A stretch of 64,000 nucleotides of DNA from CAVWCW01 sp963753615 (GTDB lineage Bacteria; Pseudomonadota; Gammaproteobacteria; Chromatiales; Chromatiaceae). Below are positions 43,937 to 52,568 of the stretch, one piece after another. Where the stretch lies: assembly GCA_963753615.1 (NCBI GenBank), contig CAVWCW010000021.1, positions 136,252-200,251 on the forward strand, written 5' to 3'. Position 1 is the first letter of the stretch. Each line of letters starts with the position of its first letter. The translations under genes were made by a program, and so were the position numbers. The notes beneath the pieces are model-generated. The model did not search any database, had not been told where the DNA came from, and saw only the letters and a list, made by a program, of their open reading frames with translations.

Positions 43937-45941
43937 ATGAGCAAGCGAATGCCGCAACTGCTGGTGCACCTGGTATTCCACCCCGAGAGCGATTCCGCCC
44001 GGGCGCTGGCGTTGCAGATCCACCAGGCCCTGAACGCAGACCCGAATTTGCCCGGTCTGCGCATCCCCACCGTATTCTGTGCCGAAGACGGCAGCGGTGC
44101 GCCGCCTGCGGATCAGGGCATTGGACCGGGCCGAGCGCAGCTTCGTGGTGCCTTTGGCCGATGTGGACATGGATGCGGACGATGCCTGGAGCGCTTTCGT
44201 CGCCGATTTGTGGCAGAGCTGCCAGGGCAGCGCCCACCGTTGCGTGCCGTTTCAGCTGTCGGAATACGCCTGGCCCCTGGATCAGCGCCTGAGCGAGGTC
44301 AATTTCGTGCGCGCCTTCGCCCTGCCCGAAGCGGAGCGCGGCGCATTCGTGATCCGCCGGCTGGTTACCGAGCTGTGCCGGTTTCTGCACGGCGATCCGC
44401 TGCAGAACGACTCCCCGGCGGCCCCCACGAAGGTCTTCATCAGCCATACCAAGCTCGACCTGGAGCAAGGGCCAAGGGTCGTGGAGGCCCTGCGGGGCTA
44501 TCTGATGCAGGACCAGCCGATCAAGGTCTGGTTCGACTCCGGCGACATCCCCGGCGGTTCCCGCTTTACCCGCGAGATCGCCGACGGTATCCAGGATTCG
44601 TCGCTCCTGTGCGTGCGCACCGACCACTACGCCAGCCGCGAGTGGTGCCGCAAGGAGGTGCTTCTGGCGAAAGAGAAATCCCGTCCTCTGGTGGTAATCA
44701 ACGCCCTCATCGACCACGAGGTGCGCAGCTTCCCCTACCTCGGCAATGTTCCCGAGCTGCGTTGGAACGGCAGACCCGAGGTCGCAGTGGACCTGCTGCT
44801 CAAGGAGACGCTGCGCCACTTGCACAGCAATCTCACGCTGGCCGATTGGCTCCAGCCCGGCGATCGGGTGTTTTTCTACCCACCGGAGCACCTGACCACC
44901 GCCACCCTGCCTAGCGGAAGTCAGGTCCTCTACCCCGACCCGCCGCTCGGCAAGGAAGAGACCGACACCCTGTGCAGGAGCGGCGTCCTCGTTTCCACCC
45001 CCCTGGAGCGGCTGGCCAGCCAGCGCGCCCTGGCGGGCGGGCGCATCGCCCTGTCTCTATCCGAGAGCACCGACATCCGCCGCCAGGGACTGGATTTCCC
45101 GCACTTCGACGGGGCCGCCCTGGAACTGGCCCGTTACCTTTTGCTCAAGGGTGCCAACCTGGTCTACGGCGGCCACCTGGGCAGCGAGGGTTTCACCACC
45201 CGCCTGATCGAACTGGTGGCGGCCCATAACCGGCTGCGAAGGCGTCGACCCGGTGGAGCGCATCGAGAACGTCATCGGCTGGCCATTGCCGTTCGACAAG
45301 GCGCTGAAGTCCAGATACAAGCACGCCGCTAAACTGGTGCGGGTGGGGCGCCCCGAAGGGCTCGACGAGACCCTAGACCCACTCCTGGTGGAGAATCCGC
45401 CGATCCACTTTGGGGCTAAATCCGGCGGAACTCCGCTACGCCTGGGCCAGGGGCATGACCGCGATGCGTCAATGGGTCACCGCGCACACGAAGGCCCGCA
45501 TCGTCGTCGGCGGCACCTTCGGCCCGACCGAAAAGGTCCGGGCGGACGGCAGCCGCAAGCAGAGCTGGTATGCCAGCCGCGTCCCGGGCATGCTGGAAGA
45601 GGTGGTGGTCTCGGTGCAGGCCGGCCAGCCCTTGTTCCTGATCGGCGCCTTCGGCGGCGTCGCCGGCATGGTCATCGATCATTCTCGAAGGCCGGGACCG
45701 CCCCGAGATGAGCTGGGACTACCAGCGCCAGGCGCCCTTTTCCGAGGAGATGCGCCAGCTCTTCCGCGACCGCGGCGACCCCTGGTTGGACTACCCGGAA
45801 ATAATCGAGCTGATTCGGCAAAAGGGCATTGCCGGTCTCAACCCAGGCCTGAGCGAGGACGAGCACCGGGAGTTGTTCTATACCACCGACATCATGCGCA
45901 TGGTGGAGTTGGTGATTCGGGGGTTGGATGGGATAGGCTGA
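43937..45941 (+). pseudogene. TIR-SLOG domain protein, reading frame broken by four one-base shifts
   Basis: ATG 43937 opens a frame that must shift at about 44095, 45237, 45411 and 45681 to be read through to TGA 45941. Joined, it gives about 665 residues: an N-terminal domain of unknown type, a TIR domain near the middle (TKVFISHTKLDLEQGPRVVE, then SREWCRKEVLLAKEK with the likely catalytic Glu), and a SLOG-type nucleotide-sensing domain (GRIALSLSESTDIRRQGLDF, LLLKGANLVYGGHLG). TIR domains of bacteria cleave NAD+; SLOG domains bind nucleotide-derived ligands. Most shifts are extra bases, one in a GGGG run, so sequence error is possible. Confidence 0.72.
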
Positions 45942-45966
45942 GGGCGGCCCGGTGGAACCGCTCGGC

Positions 45967-46040
45967 CGATTTCGCTCCAGAGCGGCGCCCAGACGCAAAG
46001 GCCCTGCGCCAGGGACGCGACACCCGGTGAAATATCCCGG
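45967..46040 (+). repeat. Dispersed ~75-bp repeat, family B, copy 2
   Basis: Same order of pieces as at 35358: CGATTTCGCTCCAGAGCGGC, GGCCCTGCGCCAGGGACGCG, GGTGAAATATCCCGG. It ends exactly where the TIR remnant begins. Confidence 0.82.
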
Positions 46041-46168
46041 TTAACCGTTACAACAGCCTCGACCACAAGCGGTTGGAGCGGATTGCCGGAGGGCTCAAAC
46101 AGCGCGGACTCGGCGTGTTTCTCGGTCGCCGGGAACGGCTTCCGGGACGGTCCTGGACCGAGGCTTGA
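46040..46168 (+). pseudogene. Remnant of a second TIR-domain gene
   Basis: An open frame reads YNSLDHKRLERIAGGLKQRG, then LGVFLGRRERLPGRSWTEA and stops. This matches the first half of toll-type TIR domains (S-Y-N-S-x-D ... L-x-x-x-G-x-x-V-F-L-D ... P-G-x-x-W). There is no start and no second half. The family B repeat abuts its left end. Confidence 0.5.
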
Positions 46169-46209
46169 GGGCCCACATCGCCGGTTGAGCGGCGCCGTTT
46201 CCGGGTTGC

Positions 46210-47475
46210 TCATTCCTGCTTCACCAACCGGCCGGCCAGTTCCGCCCGCTCGGTATCGCCCGCATAGCCGAAAAGCACCTCGAGATTGCGCAACACGTCG
46301 GTATTGCGCGGGTCGTACAGGGAGGCCTCCGCGAGGTCGAAGGCGATCTCTTGGGCGATAGCCGGAGCCAGTGGCGGGGTTTGATTGTTAGCCCTGGCTT
46401 TTCTCATCGCCAGTTGCACTTTCGCCAGAGCGCCGATATTGGCGAACGCGGCGCCGCCCGGGGGGATGCCTTGGCCGCGATCGATTTCCGTTGCCGGATC
46501 GGTACCGGTCATGCGATCGGGGCCGGACCAACGGGATGCTATGGTCTGGGCTTCAGCGGCTTTGTTGCCCCTTTTCAGGTAGCCAAGCGCTTGGAGTTGT
46601 TCCTGAACGGCGAGGGTTTCGGTAGTGAGCGTCGGTCCGAGCCGCGGCGGCTCGCCCGCATCGACCAGGCGGATAAGCCCACTGACGAATTCGGTGGCGT
46701 CGAGCAGGGGCGTGCAGCCGCCCTGGCAATGCTCGGTTAGCGGCACCCAACCCGACGGGCCGCCGCTAACCTGGAGCTTGATCCAGTCAGCCGTCCGATC
46801 GACGGTGAAAAAGAGCTGCCCGGTCTCGAGCACGGCATCGACGGTTGCATTCGGCCTGGGTTCGCTCCTGAGTTCCCCGATGCGCTTGGCTGCCAATGAG
46901 ATTTCCCCGGCGCCATCGGCCGGAATCCGGTATCTCTGCACGGCGAACCGGTCGGGTCGCAAGCGGGCGGTCAGCTTTTCTGGTCCTTGGCCTGGCATGG
47001 GAATGCTGACCTCGGCGGCAAGGTCTTGGCCTGCGGTCGACTCGGGGATTTGCACATAGGTCTCGATCAGAAGCTCTGAGCCGATTCGTCTTATCGTCCC
47101 CCAAACGGCGAGATACACTTGCTGTCCGGCTGCCACCTTTTCGATCTTGTCGAAATAACTCAAGCCGCCGGGTCGCGACGGCGCCAGTCCGCCGGTGAAC
47201 ATGAGCACGCCCAGCGATCTTGCTTGGGTGCGCAGCAGGACGTCATGTGCCACCAATTTCCCCAGGGCGTCTCCGAGACCTGTGCGATCCGGGTCCTCGT
47301 AGGTGAAAACACCAATCCGGTATTCCGCGCCGCCGATGGCCAGCGGCGGGGATTCACCCTGCTCCAGGATATGGACCTGTCGCTCCAGGTCGATCCGCAT
47401 GCCCGCGGATACGTCTAAAGCGGCCGCGCCGCAGAGCAGGTATACGATGCCGATCAGCCAGGGTAGGGCCTTCAT
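46210..47475 (-). CDS. Exported protein with sensor-like and SH3b domains, TIR neighbour
   Basis: A signal peptide (1-24) is followed by a CsgG/FlgO/TolB-N-like domain (about 50-145; YRIGVFTYEDPDRTGLGDAL), a beta-rich segment, a bacterial SH3-like domain (about 200-250; RSEPRPNATVDAVLETGQ, WIKLQVSG, GWVPL), and a helical tail with TPR-like periodicity. 421 residues. It overlaps the end of the gene upstream (ATGA), forming an operon with it and probably with the TIR-membrane gene at 48570. The function is unknown; a periplasmic sensing role is inferred. Confidence 0.7.
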   Translation of the reverse strand: MKALPWLIGIVYLLCGAAALDVSAGMRIDLERQVHILEQGESPPLAIGGAEYRIGVFTYEDPDRTGLGDALGKLVAHDVLLRTQARSLGVLMFTGGLAPSRPGGLSYFDKIEKVAAGQQVYLAVWGTIRRIGSELLIETYVQIPESTAGQDLAAEVSIPMPGQGPEKLTARLRPDRFAVQRYRIPADGAGEISLAAKRIGELRSEPRPNATVDAVLETGQLFFTVDRTADWIKLQVSGGPSGWVPLTEHCQGGCTPLLDATEFVSGLIRLVDAGEPPRLGPTLTTETLAVQEQLQALGYLKRGNKAAEAQTIASRWSGPDRMTGTDPATEIDRGQGIPPGGAAFANIGALAKVQLAMRKARANNQTPPLAPAIAQEIAFDLAEASLYDPRNTDVLRNLEVLFGYAGDTERAELAGRLVKQE

Positions 47476-48416
47476 GGGTGTGCCCTCCTGGCCAACCCTC
47501 GGTTCGGCAATTTTTCCTGACAGCTTGCGAGTTGCCGTTGGATGGTTTGGCGCAGCAGCGTTGAAATGCCTGGGTCCAACTGATCGGCAGCCACTGCCAC
47601 ATCGACGCACTCGGCAAACCTTCCGGATTGCTCGTAACCGGCGGCCAATGCCAGCAGAATGGCGGCGTGGGTATTCGGATCGAGTTTTGCTGCGCCCGGG
47701 TCGGACAGGTCCACGCCCTCGTTTACGGTTCTCAGGGGCGGTACGAAAAGGTCGTAGGCGTCCCCCACATAGGTGCTTACCCGGAACTGCCCCTGCTGGT
47801 GCTGAACATCGCCGGAAATGAAGGCATGGGCCTTCAACGCACGGGCGTAGGTGCCGGCGAGTTGCTTGGTCCGGGGCGTTGCCTCGTCGCACCGATAGAA
47901 AACCGGCTGGAAATCTCTGAGGATCTTGACTTCCTGCAAGGGAAGCAGAAGGTCGTAGTTCAGATTGTAGGTGAGTGCGTCGGCGATACGCTCCGAGAAG
48001 TCCGTGAACGGGGTGTCCGAACTCGAAGACCTGAAATGGCCGATGATTACCAGAAAGGGGCTGTCGAGCAGGCAGGCGGCTACGTCCTGGGGTAGGAGCC
48101 CGAGGGAGTAGAAGGGCAGGTCGGGAGAGCCGCTGCTGACGATGACATCCCGGGAGCCGGAGGCGAAGTTCGCACCGCTTCCCAGCAGTTTCAGGGCATG
48201 CGCATCGGGACCCGAACCCAGGTCGAATGAGAATCGAAAGTGGCCAGAAGTATCGCTGGTGCCGGTGGCGAGCATCTGGTCGCCTTTTCGGAGTTCCAGG
48301 GTTGCGCCCACGACGCCAGTTTCGGTAGTGAGATCGACAACCTGCCCCTGCACCACGGTGGCCGCATCGGAGAACTGCGGCCACAGAAACAGCGCGCAGG
48401 CCAGGAAAAAACGCAG
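47472..48416 (-). CDS. Exported protein with Ig-like and CsgG/FlgO-like domains; start codon unclear
   Basis: The mature part begins with a carboxypeptidase-regulatory-like beta domain (VVQGQVVDLTTETGVVGATL) and continues with a domain like that of the next gene (FLVIIGHFRSSSS, ALKAHAFISGDVQ). The frame extends back through a plausible signal peptide (RFFLACALFLWPQFSDA) to CTG 48416, just after a stop, with no ATG, GTG or TTG covering it. GTG 48356 is the first usual start but would lose the signal peptide. A family C repeat begins four bases upstream, so it may have displaced the native start. Confidence 0.65.
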   Translation of the reverse strand: MRFFLACALFLWPQFSDAATVVQGQVVDLTTETGVVGATLELRKGDQMLATGTSDTSGHFRFSFDLGSGPDAHALKLLGSGANFASGSRDVIVSSGSPDLPFYSLGLLPQDVAACLLDSPFLVIIGHFRSSSSDTPFTDFSERIADALTYNLNYDLLLPLQEVKILRDFQPVFYRCDEATPRTKQLAGTYARALKAHAFISGDVQHQQGQFRVSTYVGDAYDLFVPPLRTVNEGVDLSDPGAAKLDPNTHAAILLALAAGYEQSGRFAECVDVAVAADQLDPGISTLLRQTIQRQLASCQEKLPNRGLARRAHP

Positions 48417-48419
48417 CTA

Positions 48420-48530
48420 GGGAAACGCTGATTTAATCGCGTTTCCCGCGCGGGGCAGGATGCCCCGCCATTTTCAGGCGTCCCACCGCCTGGAAATAAA
48501 GGCCTTCGGAAACCGCGTTTTCGAAAGCCG
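48420..48530 (-). repeat. Dispersed intergenic repeat, family C, inverted copy, with palindrome
   Basis: It begins with a perfect 9-bp inverted repeat GGGAAACGC / GCGTTTCCC (48420-48447). On the minus strand it then carries the pieces seen at 43225: GCGGCTTTCGAAAACGCGGT and CATCCTGCCCCGC. It lies in the gap between the TIR-membrane gene and its neighbour. Confidence 0.55.
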
Positions 48531-48535
48531 CGATG

Positions 48536-48562
48536 CAAAAAGCCAGGGAGGGCTTTTTTTAG
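48536..48562 (-). terminator. Possible terminator after the TIR-membrane gene
   Basis: A short stem AAAGCC / GGCTTT with a 6-base loop is flanked by T-runs on both strands. On the minus strand it follows the TIR gene by eight bases. The stem is weak, so some read-through into the next two genes is likely. Confidence 0.5.
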
Positions 48563-48569
48563 CGTCTCC

Positions 48570-49361
48570 CTAAGGGCCGCGGGGGCGGACAACCAATCGC
48601 TTGTTTTCATCTATGGCCACCTCCTTGGGCTCCCGCGGGCAGCCCTTGACAGGCGTTTCCGCAATGATTTCGCCTTGCAGGTCGGTCAACTTGAGCGTCC
48701 AGGCGTCCAGTTGATCGATGCCGACCTGGAACGGGGTTCGGCCGCTGGCGCTTAGAATAAAGCTCTCGGTGCGGCCTCCGCCGCCGATGCTGAGGGTTGC
48801 CCCGGATTCCGCAGCGCCGTTTCGCTCGAAACCGGAAGACTCAATCCAAAGATAGCATGGCTGCAGTTCTTCGTTATCGCGATCCCCCGGGCCCAGATAC
48901 CAGACGCCGACGCCTATTCCTACCGCCAGGACGGGCACCAGGGCCCAGGGCAGCCGACGTCTGCGGCCCTGGGCGATTCTATCGACGGCTGCCAACACGT
49001 CCGCCACCAGATTGCCCCTTGGCTCCAGCGCCGTTACCGCGCTCAGATACCCCGGGAGCGCATCGTAAGGCACCTTAGCCGCCATCACGGGGAGAACGCG
49101 CCCAGAAGGGATGGGCCAGCGCTTGCGCACGTAATCCAGTTCGGTCAGCGCGTAGGCCCCCGGCCGCACAGACTCGGGCGCGATCAGGAACACGACCAGA
49201 TCGGTTCGGTCGATTTCACGACGAATCCTGGCGTCATACCCTTGCGCCGGCGGCAGGTCATCGCGATCGAAGAAAACCGTGTGCCCCTCCTGTGCCAGAC
49301 CGACTGCCAGGCGATCCGCAATTTCCCGATATTGGCCTGCGAACGAAAGAAAAATGTGCAT
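48570..49361 (-). CDS. TIR-domain protein with a membrane helix and an exported C-terminal domain
   Basis: Residues 1-120 form a TIR domain (MHIFLSFAGQYREIADRL, VFFDRDDLPPAQGYDARI, FLIAPESVRPGAY) with the expected catalytic Glu74 in YALTELDYV. One membrane helix follows (about 138-158), then a ~100-residue beta-rich domain with two cysteines outside the membrane. 263 residues. The layout suggests that an outside or periplasmic signal controls an inner TIR NADase. The two genes downstream encode exported proteins that may be its partners. Confidence 0.85.
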   Translation of the reverse strand: MHIFLSFAGQYREIADRLAVGLAQEGHTVFFDRDDLPPAQGYDARIRREIDRTDLVVFLIAPESVRPGAYALTELDYVRKRWPIPSGRVLPVMAAKVPYDALPGYLSAVTALEPRGNLVADVLAAVDRIAQGRRRRLPWALVPVLAVGIGVGVWYLGPGDRDNEELQPCYLWIESSGFERNGAAESGATLSIGGGGRTESFILSASGRTPFQVGIDQLDAWTLKLTDLQGEIIAETPVKGCPREPKEVAIDENKRLVVRPRGP

Positions 49362-49557
49362 TGCGCTCGCCTCTTACGTGGATCATGGGTCTTTGTATCA
49401 CGCCTGGAGGGAACGTTTCGAGGGATATCCCGCAGGCCCCGAGCGAATTTTCTGGACCCGCTCCGCGGGATATACCCTGTCGGCCTGGGCCCTGTTGGGG
49501 CGAGCGGGAGGACGGCAAGTGCCGGGGGCGGCGAATACCGACCCCGACGCTTGGGCC

Positions 49558-50790
49558 TCAGGCCGTTCGGGTGATGGTCACCTTCAATGAGCCCTGGTTG
49601 TTGCCGTATTTCGACGGCATGTCGTTGGCGAACAGGTACAGATCGGCGTCCTCGGGAGCCTGGTAGGCGTCGCTCCGGTCACCGACCAGGAACAGTTCGT
49701 CGTTCTCGTCGCCCAGGGACCCGACCAAGGCGAACCAGTTGGCGTCCGGCAGCCGGCGACGGCTTTCGAATGCTTTGACGAAGCTCTCTTTGTACCAGGG
49801 TAGTTGCTCGGATTTCCAGCCTGCGGGGCCACAGGTGATGCCGGCGTCCTCCCAGGTGTCGTCCGCGGGCACGGAGAAGGTGTAGCGGGCGCCCCGGCGC
49901 AGCCGGACGCCGCTCCAGTTGTATTTCGGTTTGGCCAGCACCTCGCAGGTATGGGACTCGCCTACCGCCAGGTCCAGGGGTTGGGCGCTGGAATGAATTT
50001 CGTCGTTCGCGCCTACCACTCTCCGCGCGTCGATCTTGACGTCTTGGTTTTCCGAAATGGGGGCAAAGCGGTCGGTTTCGTTGTAGCGGGGCAGTTTGGC
50101 CTTGGTTTCGTTGATCTTCAGACCGCAGGCCCGGGCTTGCCCCAGCATCCACTGCAGCGAGATATTGGAGCGTTTCTCGTTGCGGTTGCCGCCCCCAACG
50201 TCGCTGTGGACGCCGCGGAACCAGACTTCCCGCACATTGGCGCATTGGTGGCCCGGATCGAGTCGGGTCACATCGAAGGTCTCGCGTCGTTCGTCCAGCG
50301 CCATTGCATGGAAGCAATGGCCCACGCACCGGTTCACCGTGTTGATGTCCCAGCCCAGGTTGATCTCCTGAAAGTCGATGAACGTGTCGAAGGACAGGCC
50401 GAAGGAGCCGACGATGTCCCATACCCCCAGAAAGCGTACCTGTGCCGGTTCCACGCTGCCGTTGCTTAGTTTGATGCCTTTCTGGCCGATCTCGTTGGCA
50501 AAGTGCACAGCCAGAGCGGCGCCGCGGCTGAAGCCGATAACGTCGATCTCACGGTCGCCGCGTTCCCAGTTCTCGCACAATTCCTCGTACATCTCCTCGA
50601 TGCGGGTGTGGCCGCCGGAGCCGAACAGGCCGCCGAGCAGATGGCCGAGCTTGCCGAAGCGGGTGCCTACGCCCTCGACGTACTCGGTGTTGTTGCCCAT
50701 GTAGAGTTCCTTGAAGCGGACCACGTTTGTGTCTTGGGTATCGTCGGCTTGGTCCAGATTCCAGGTGCCGTCAAATGCATATAGCGCCAT
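49558..50790 (-). CDS. DUF2235 hydrolase with a C-terminal PA-IL-like lectin domain
   Basis: Starts MALYAFDGTWNLDQ and has the lipase-like elbow VIGFSRGAA (Ser88), WDIVGSFG and the HAMALDERRETF helix of DUF2235, the fold of Tle1-type phospholipase effectors. After residue ~300 follows a galactose-lectin-like domain (RYTFSVPADDTWEDAGI ... LYLFANDMPSKYGNNQGSL). 410 residues, no signal peptide. It may be a phospholipase delivered to, or aimed at, glycan-bearing targets. No secretion genes are in the window. Confidence 0.85.
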   Translation of the reverse strand: MALYAFDGTWNLDQADDTQDTNVVRFKELYMGNNTEYVEGVGTRFGKLGHLLGGLFGSGGHTRIEEMYEELCENWERGDREIDVIGFSRGAALAVHFANEIGQKGIKLSNGSVEPAQVRFLGVWDIVGSFGLSFDTFIDFQEINLGWDINTVNRCVGHCFHAMALDERRETFDVTRLDPGHQCANVREVWFRGVHSDVGGGNRNEKRSNISLQWMLGQARACGLKINETKAKLPRYNETDRFAPISENQDVKIDARRVVGANDEIHSSAQPLDLAVGESHTCEVLAKPKYNWSGVRLRRGARYTFSVPADDTWEDAGITCGPAGWKSEQLPWYKESFVKAFESRRRLPDANWFALVGSLGDENDELFLVGDRSDAYQAPEDADLYLFANDMPSKYGNNQGSLKVTITRTA

Positions 50791-51324
50791 CGTCCAGTCT
50801 CCTTGCGCAATCGGTGTTATTCAGCACTGTCTTCCAAAGGTAGGATGGTTTCGCGGCCCGTTCTATTAGGGAAAAGCACTAGCCAAGAAGCATTATCACG
50901 GAAACCCCCTATCGAACAGCGATTTAGGGATTGCCCACAGGCTTTGATCAGAAGCCATCGCAATTTGCCTACGCTGGGGTTTTCCGGCGTTTACCGACCG
51001 GGAGAGTTCGCCTGGTGCGCGGCGGCGCACAAATGGACTGGGTCGGCTCGCAAGGGCAACGCACGTCCGGGAAGCAATCTTTGCAAGCTAGAATGGCCCT
51101 GCCCAGCCTGATTGGCCGAAGCGGCTGAGGTAGACTATTCTAGGAAAGCTAGTCGGGCCGAATACCGAGGGCATCATCGGCGTGAGTCGGCTGCTCAGGG
51201 AGTGAAGAAGATCTCGTGTCGCCCGAATTTCCGCACATATTGTTCATGGCTTCCCGGGTAGTGATAAAGGTGGCCGCCCGCCGAACCGAGTTTCACCACA
51301 GATGTCCGAGATCCTGGTCGGCGC
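50791..51324. other. Intergenic region without a recognisable gene
   Basis: The gap lies between two divergent genes and should hold both promoters. Short frames (about 50803-51128) lack domain features, and no repeat of the three families is seen here. Confidence 0.45.
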
Positions 51325-51345
51325 TTGACACCCCATTACCACCCC

Positions 51346-52458
51346 ATGGGTAGGGCACCGGGGGGCAGCCTTCGGGTGCCTATTGCTGTGCTTGGTGCTG
51401 ATGCCGGCAGGGGTGCGGCGCCGGCACGTGAGTTGGTGGTCATCACCGATCTCGAACCGGATGACCGCATCGCACTGCTGCTAGTCGCTGCCCGGTTCAA
51501 ACCCGCCGAGATCCGATTGGTGGGAACCACCGGAATGCATGCCGGGAGAAAACAACGGCTGCTGCGGCAATTGCTGGACCAGCTGGGCCTGGGCAAGGTC
51601 CCGGCAATCCAGGGCAGTGGAGGCGGCGCCGACGACTACCCTGATATCGCCTCGTCCAGGGCGGCACGCACCTATGCCCGCGAAGGCGAAGGGCTGCTCC
51701 CGGACAGCGAGTTGGCCCGTATCGATTCCGGTCTGCCGCGCTCCAGCGACGCCCTGAGCGAGGCCATCCGCGAGCAGTTGCGCCGCAGCGCCGATACCGA
51801 GATTTTGTTGCTCGCCCCCCCTACGGACCTGATCAAGACGCTGGAGGACGAGCCGGCCCTGACGGCCCGTATCCGGCACATCCACCTGATGGGCGGTTGG
51901 TTGCAGCGTGCTGGTGCTGACGGCAGAGCCCTGCGCCGCACCACCTACAACTGGAACATGGCCCCGAACGCCGCGGCCCGCCTGATGGGGATGGACCGTA
52001 TTCCCATGACCCTGTACTGCTCCGACCTGATCAAGGCGAGCTTCGCCGGCGGCAGCATCAACCGGGAAAGCTCGCCCGAGATTCTCGCGACCTTGCAGGC
52101 GTTGCGAGAGACCCAGCCGGCGGTGGCATCGTTTTTTTTCGCTGCCGAAAGCTGGGATCGGCATGTGATACGCTCGATCCCGCCGCTGGGCGAGGTCATC
52201 GGCGCCAATGCGGGACAGCAGTTCACTCCGGCCGACCCGATGGTCGTGGTGGGCATGACCACGGAAAAATTCATCCAGCGTCAGCGGCCGGTGCGAATTG
52301 CGATAGAACTGGGCGATCTAGACCCGGACCGAGGATTCCGGGTCGAGCTCAGCGGCGACGTCCGGTCGCGCATCAGCCTGGTCGAAGCGATCGACGCCGA
52401 GGTCTTTCGTGAGCAGGTGATCAAGGATCTTCGGACCTATGGCGAGCGCAATGAATAA
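51346..52458 (+). CDS. Nucleoside-hydrolase-like protein
   Basis: The N-terminal metal-site motif is VVITDLEPDDRIALLL, where the usual DxDPGxDD is shortened and its second Asp is Glu. ILLLAPPTDLIKTL, IRHIHLMGGW and YNWNMAPNAAARL follow the family pattern. ATG 51346 is used; TTG 51325 in frame is possible. An N-terminal hydrophobic stretch may be a signal peptide. The family splits ribosides into base and ribose; here the substrate could be nucleosides or an NAD-like molecule. It lies between two DUF2235 genes. Confidence 0.78.
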   Translation: MGRAPGGSLRVPIAVLGADAGRGAAPARELVVITDLEPDDRIALLLVAARFKPAEIRLVGTTGMHAGRKQRLLRQLLDQLGLGKVPAIQGSGGGADDYPDIASSRAARTYAREGEGLLPDSELARIDSGLPRSSDALSEAIREQLRRSADTEILLLAPPTDLIKTLEDEPALTARIRHIHLMGGWLQRAGADGRALRRTTYNWNMAPNAAARLMGMDRIPMTLYCSDLIKASFAGGSINRESSPEILATLQALRETQPAVASFFFAAESWDRHVIRSIPPLGEVIGANAGQQFTPADPMVVVGMTTEKFIQRQRPVRIAIELGDLDPDRGFRVELSGDVRSRISLVEAIDAEVFREQVIKDLRTYGERNE

Positions 52459-52568
52459 TTGGTTTGTGGGTTCCGCAGGTTGTTGAACCCGTTCATCCGG
52501 GCCGGAGACCGGTTGCGGTTGTACGGTGACGGTGATTGTTTCGATATCGGAAAAGGAGTGACGTGCCA

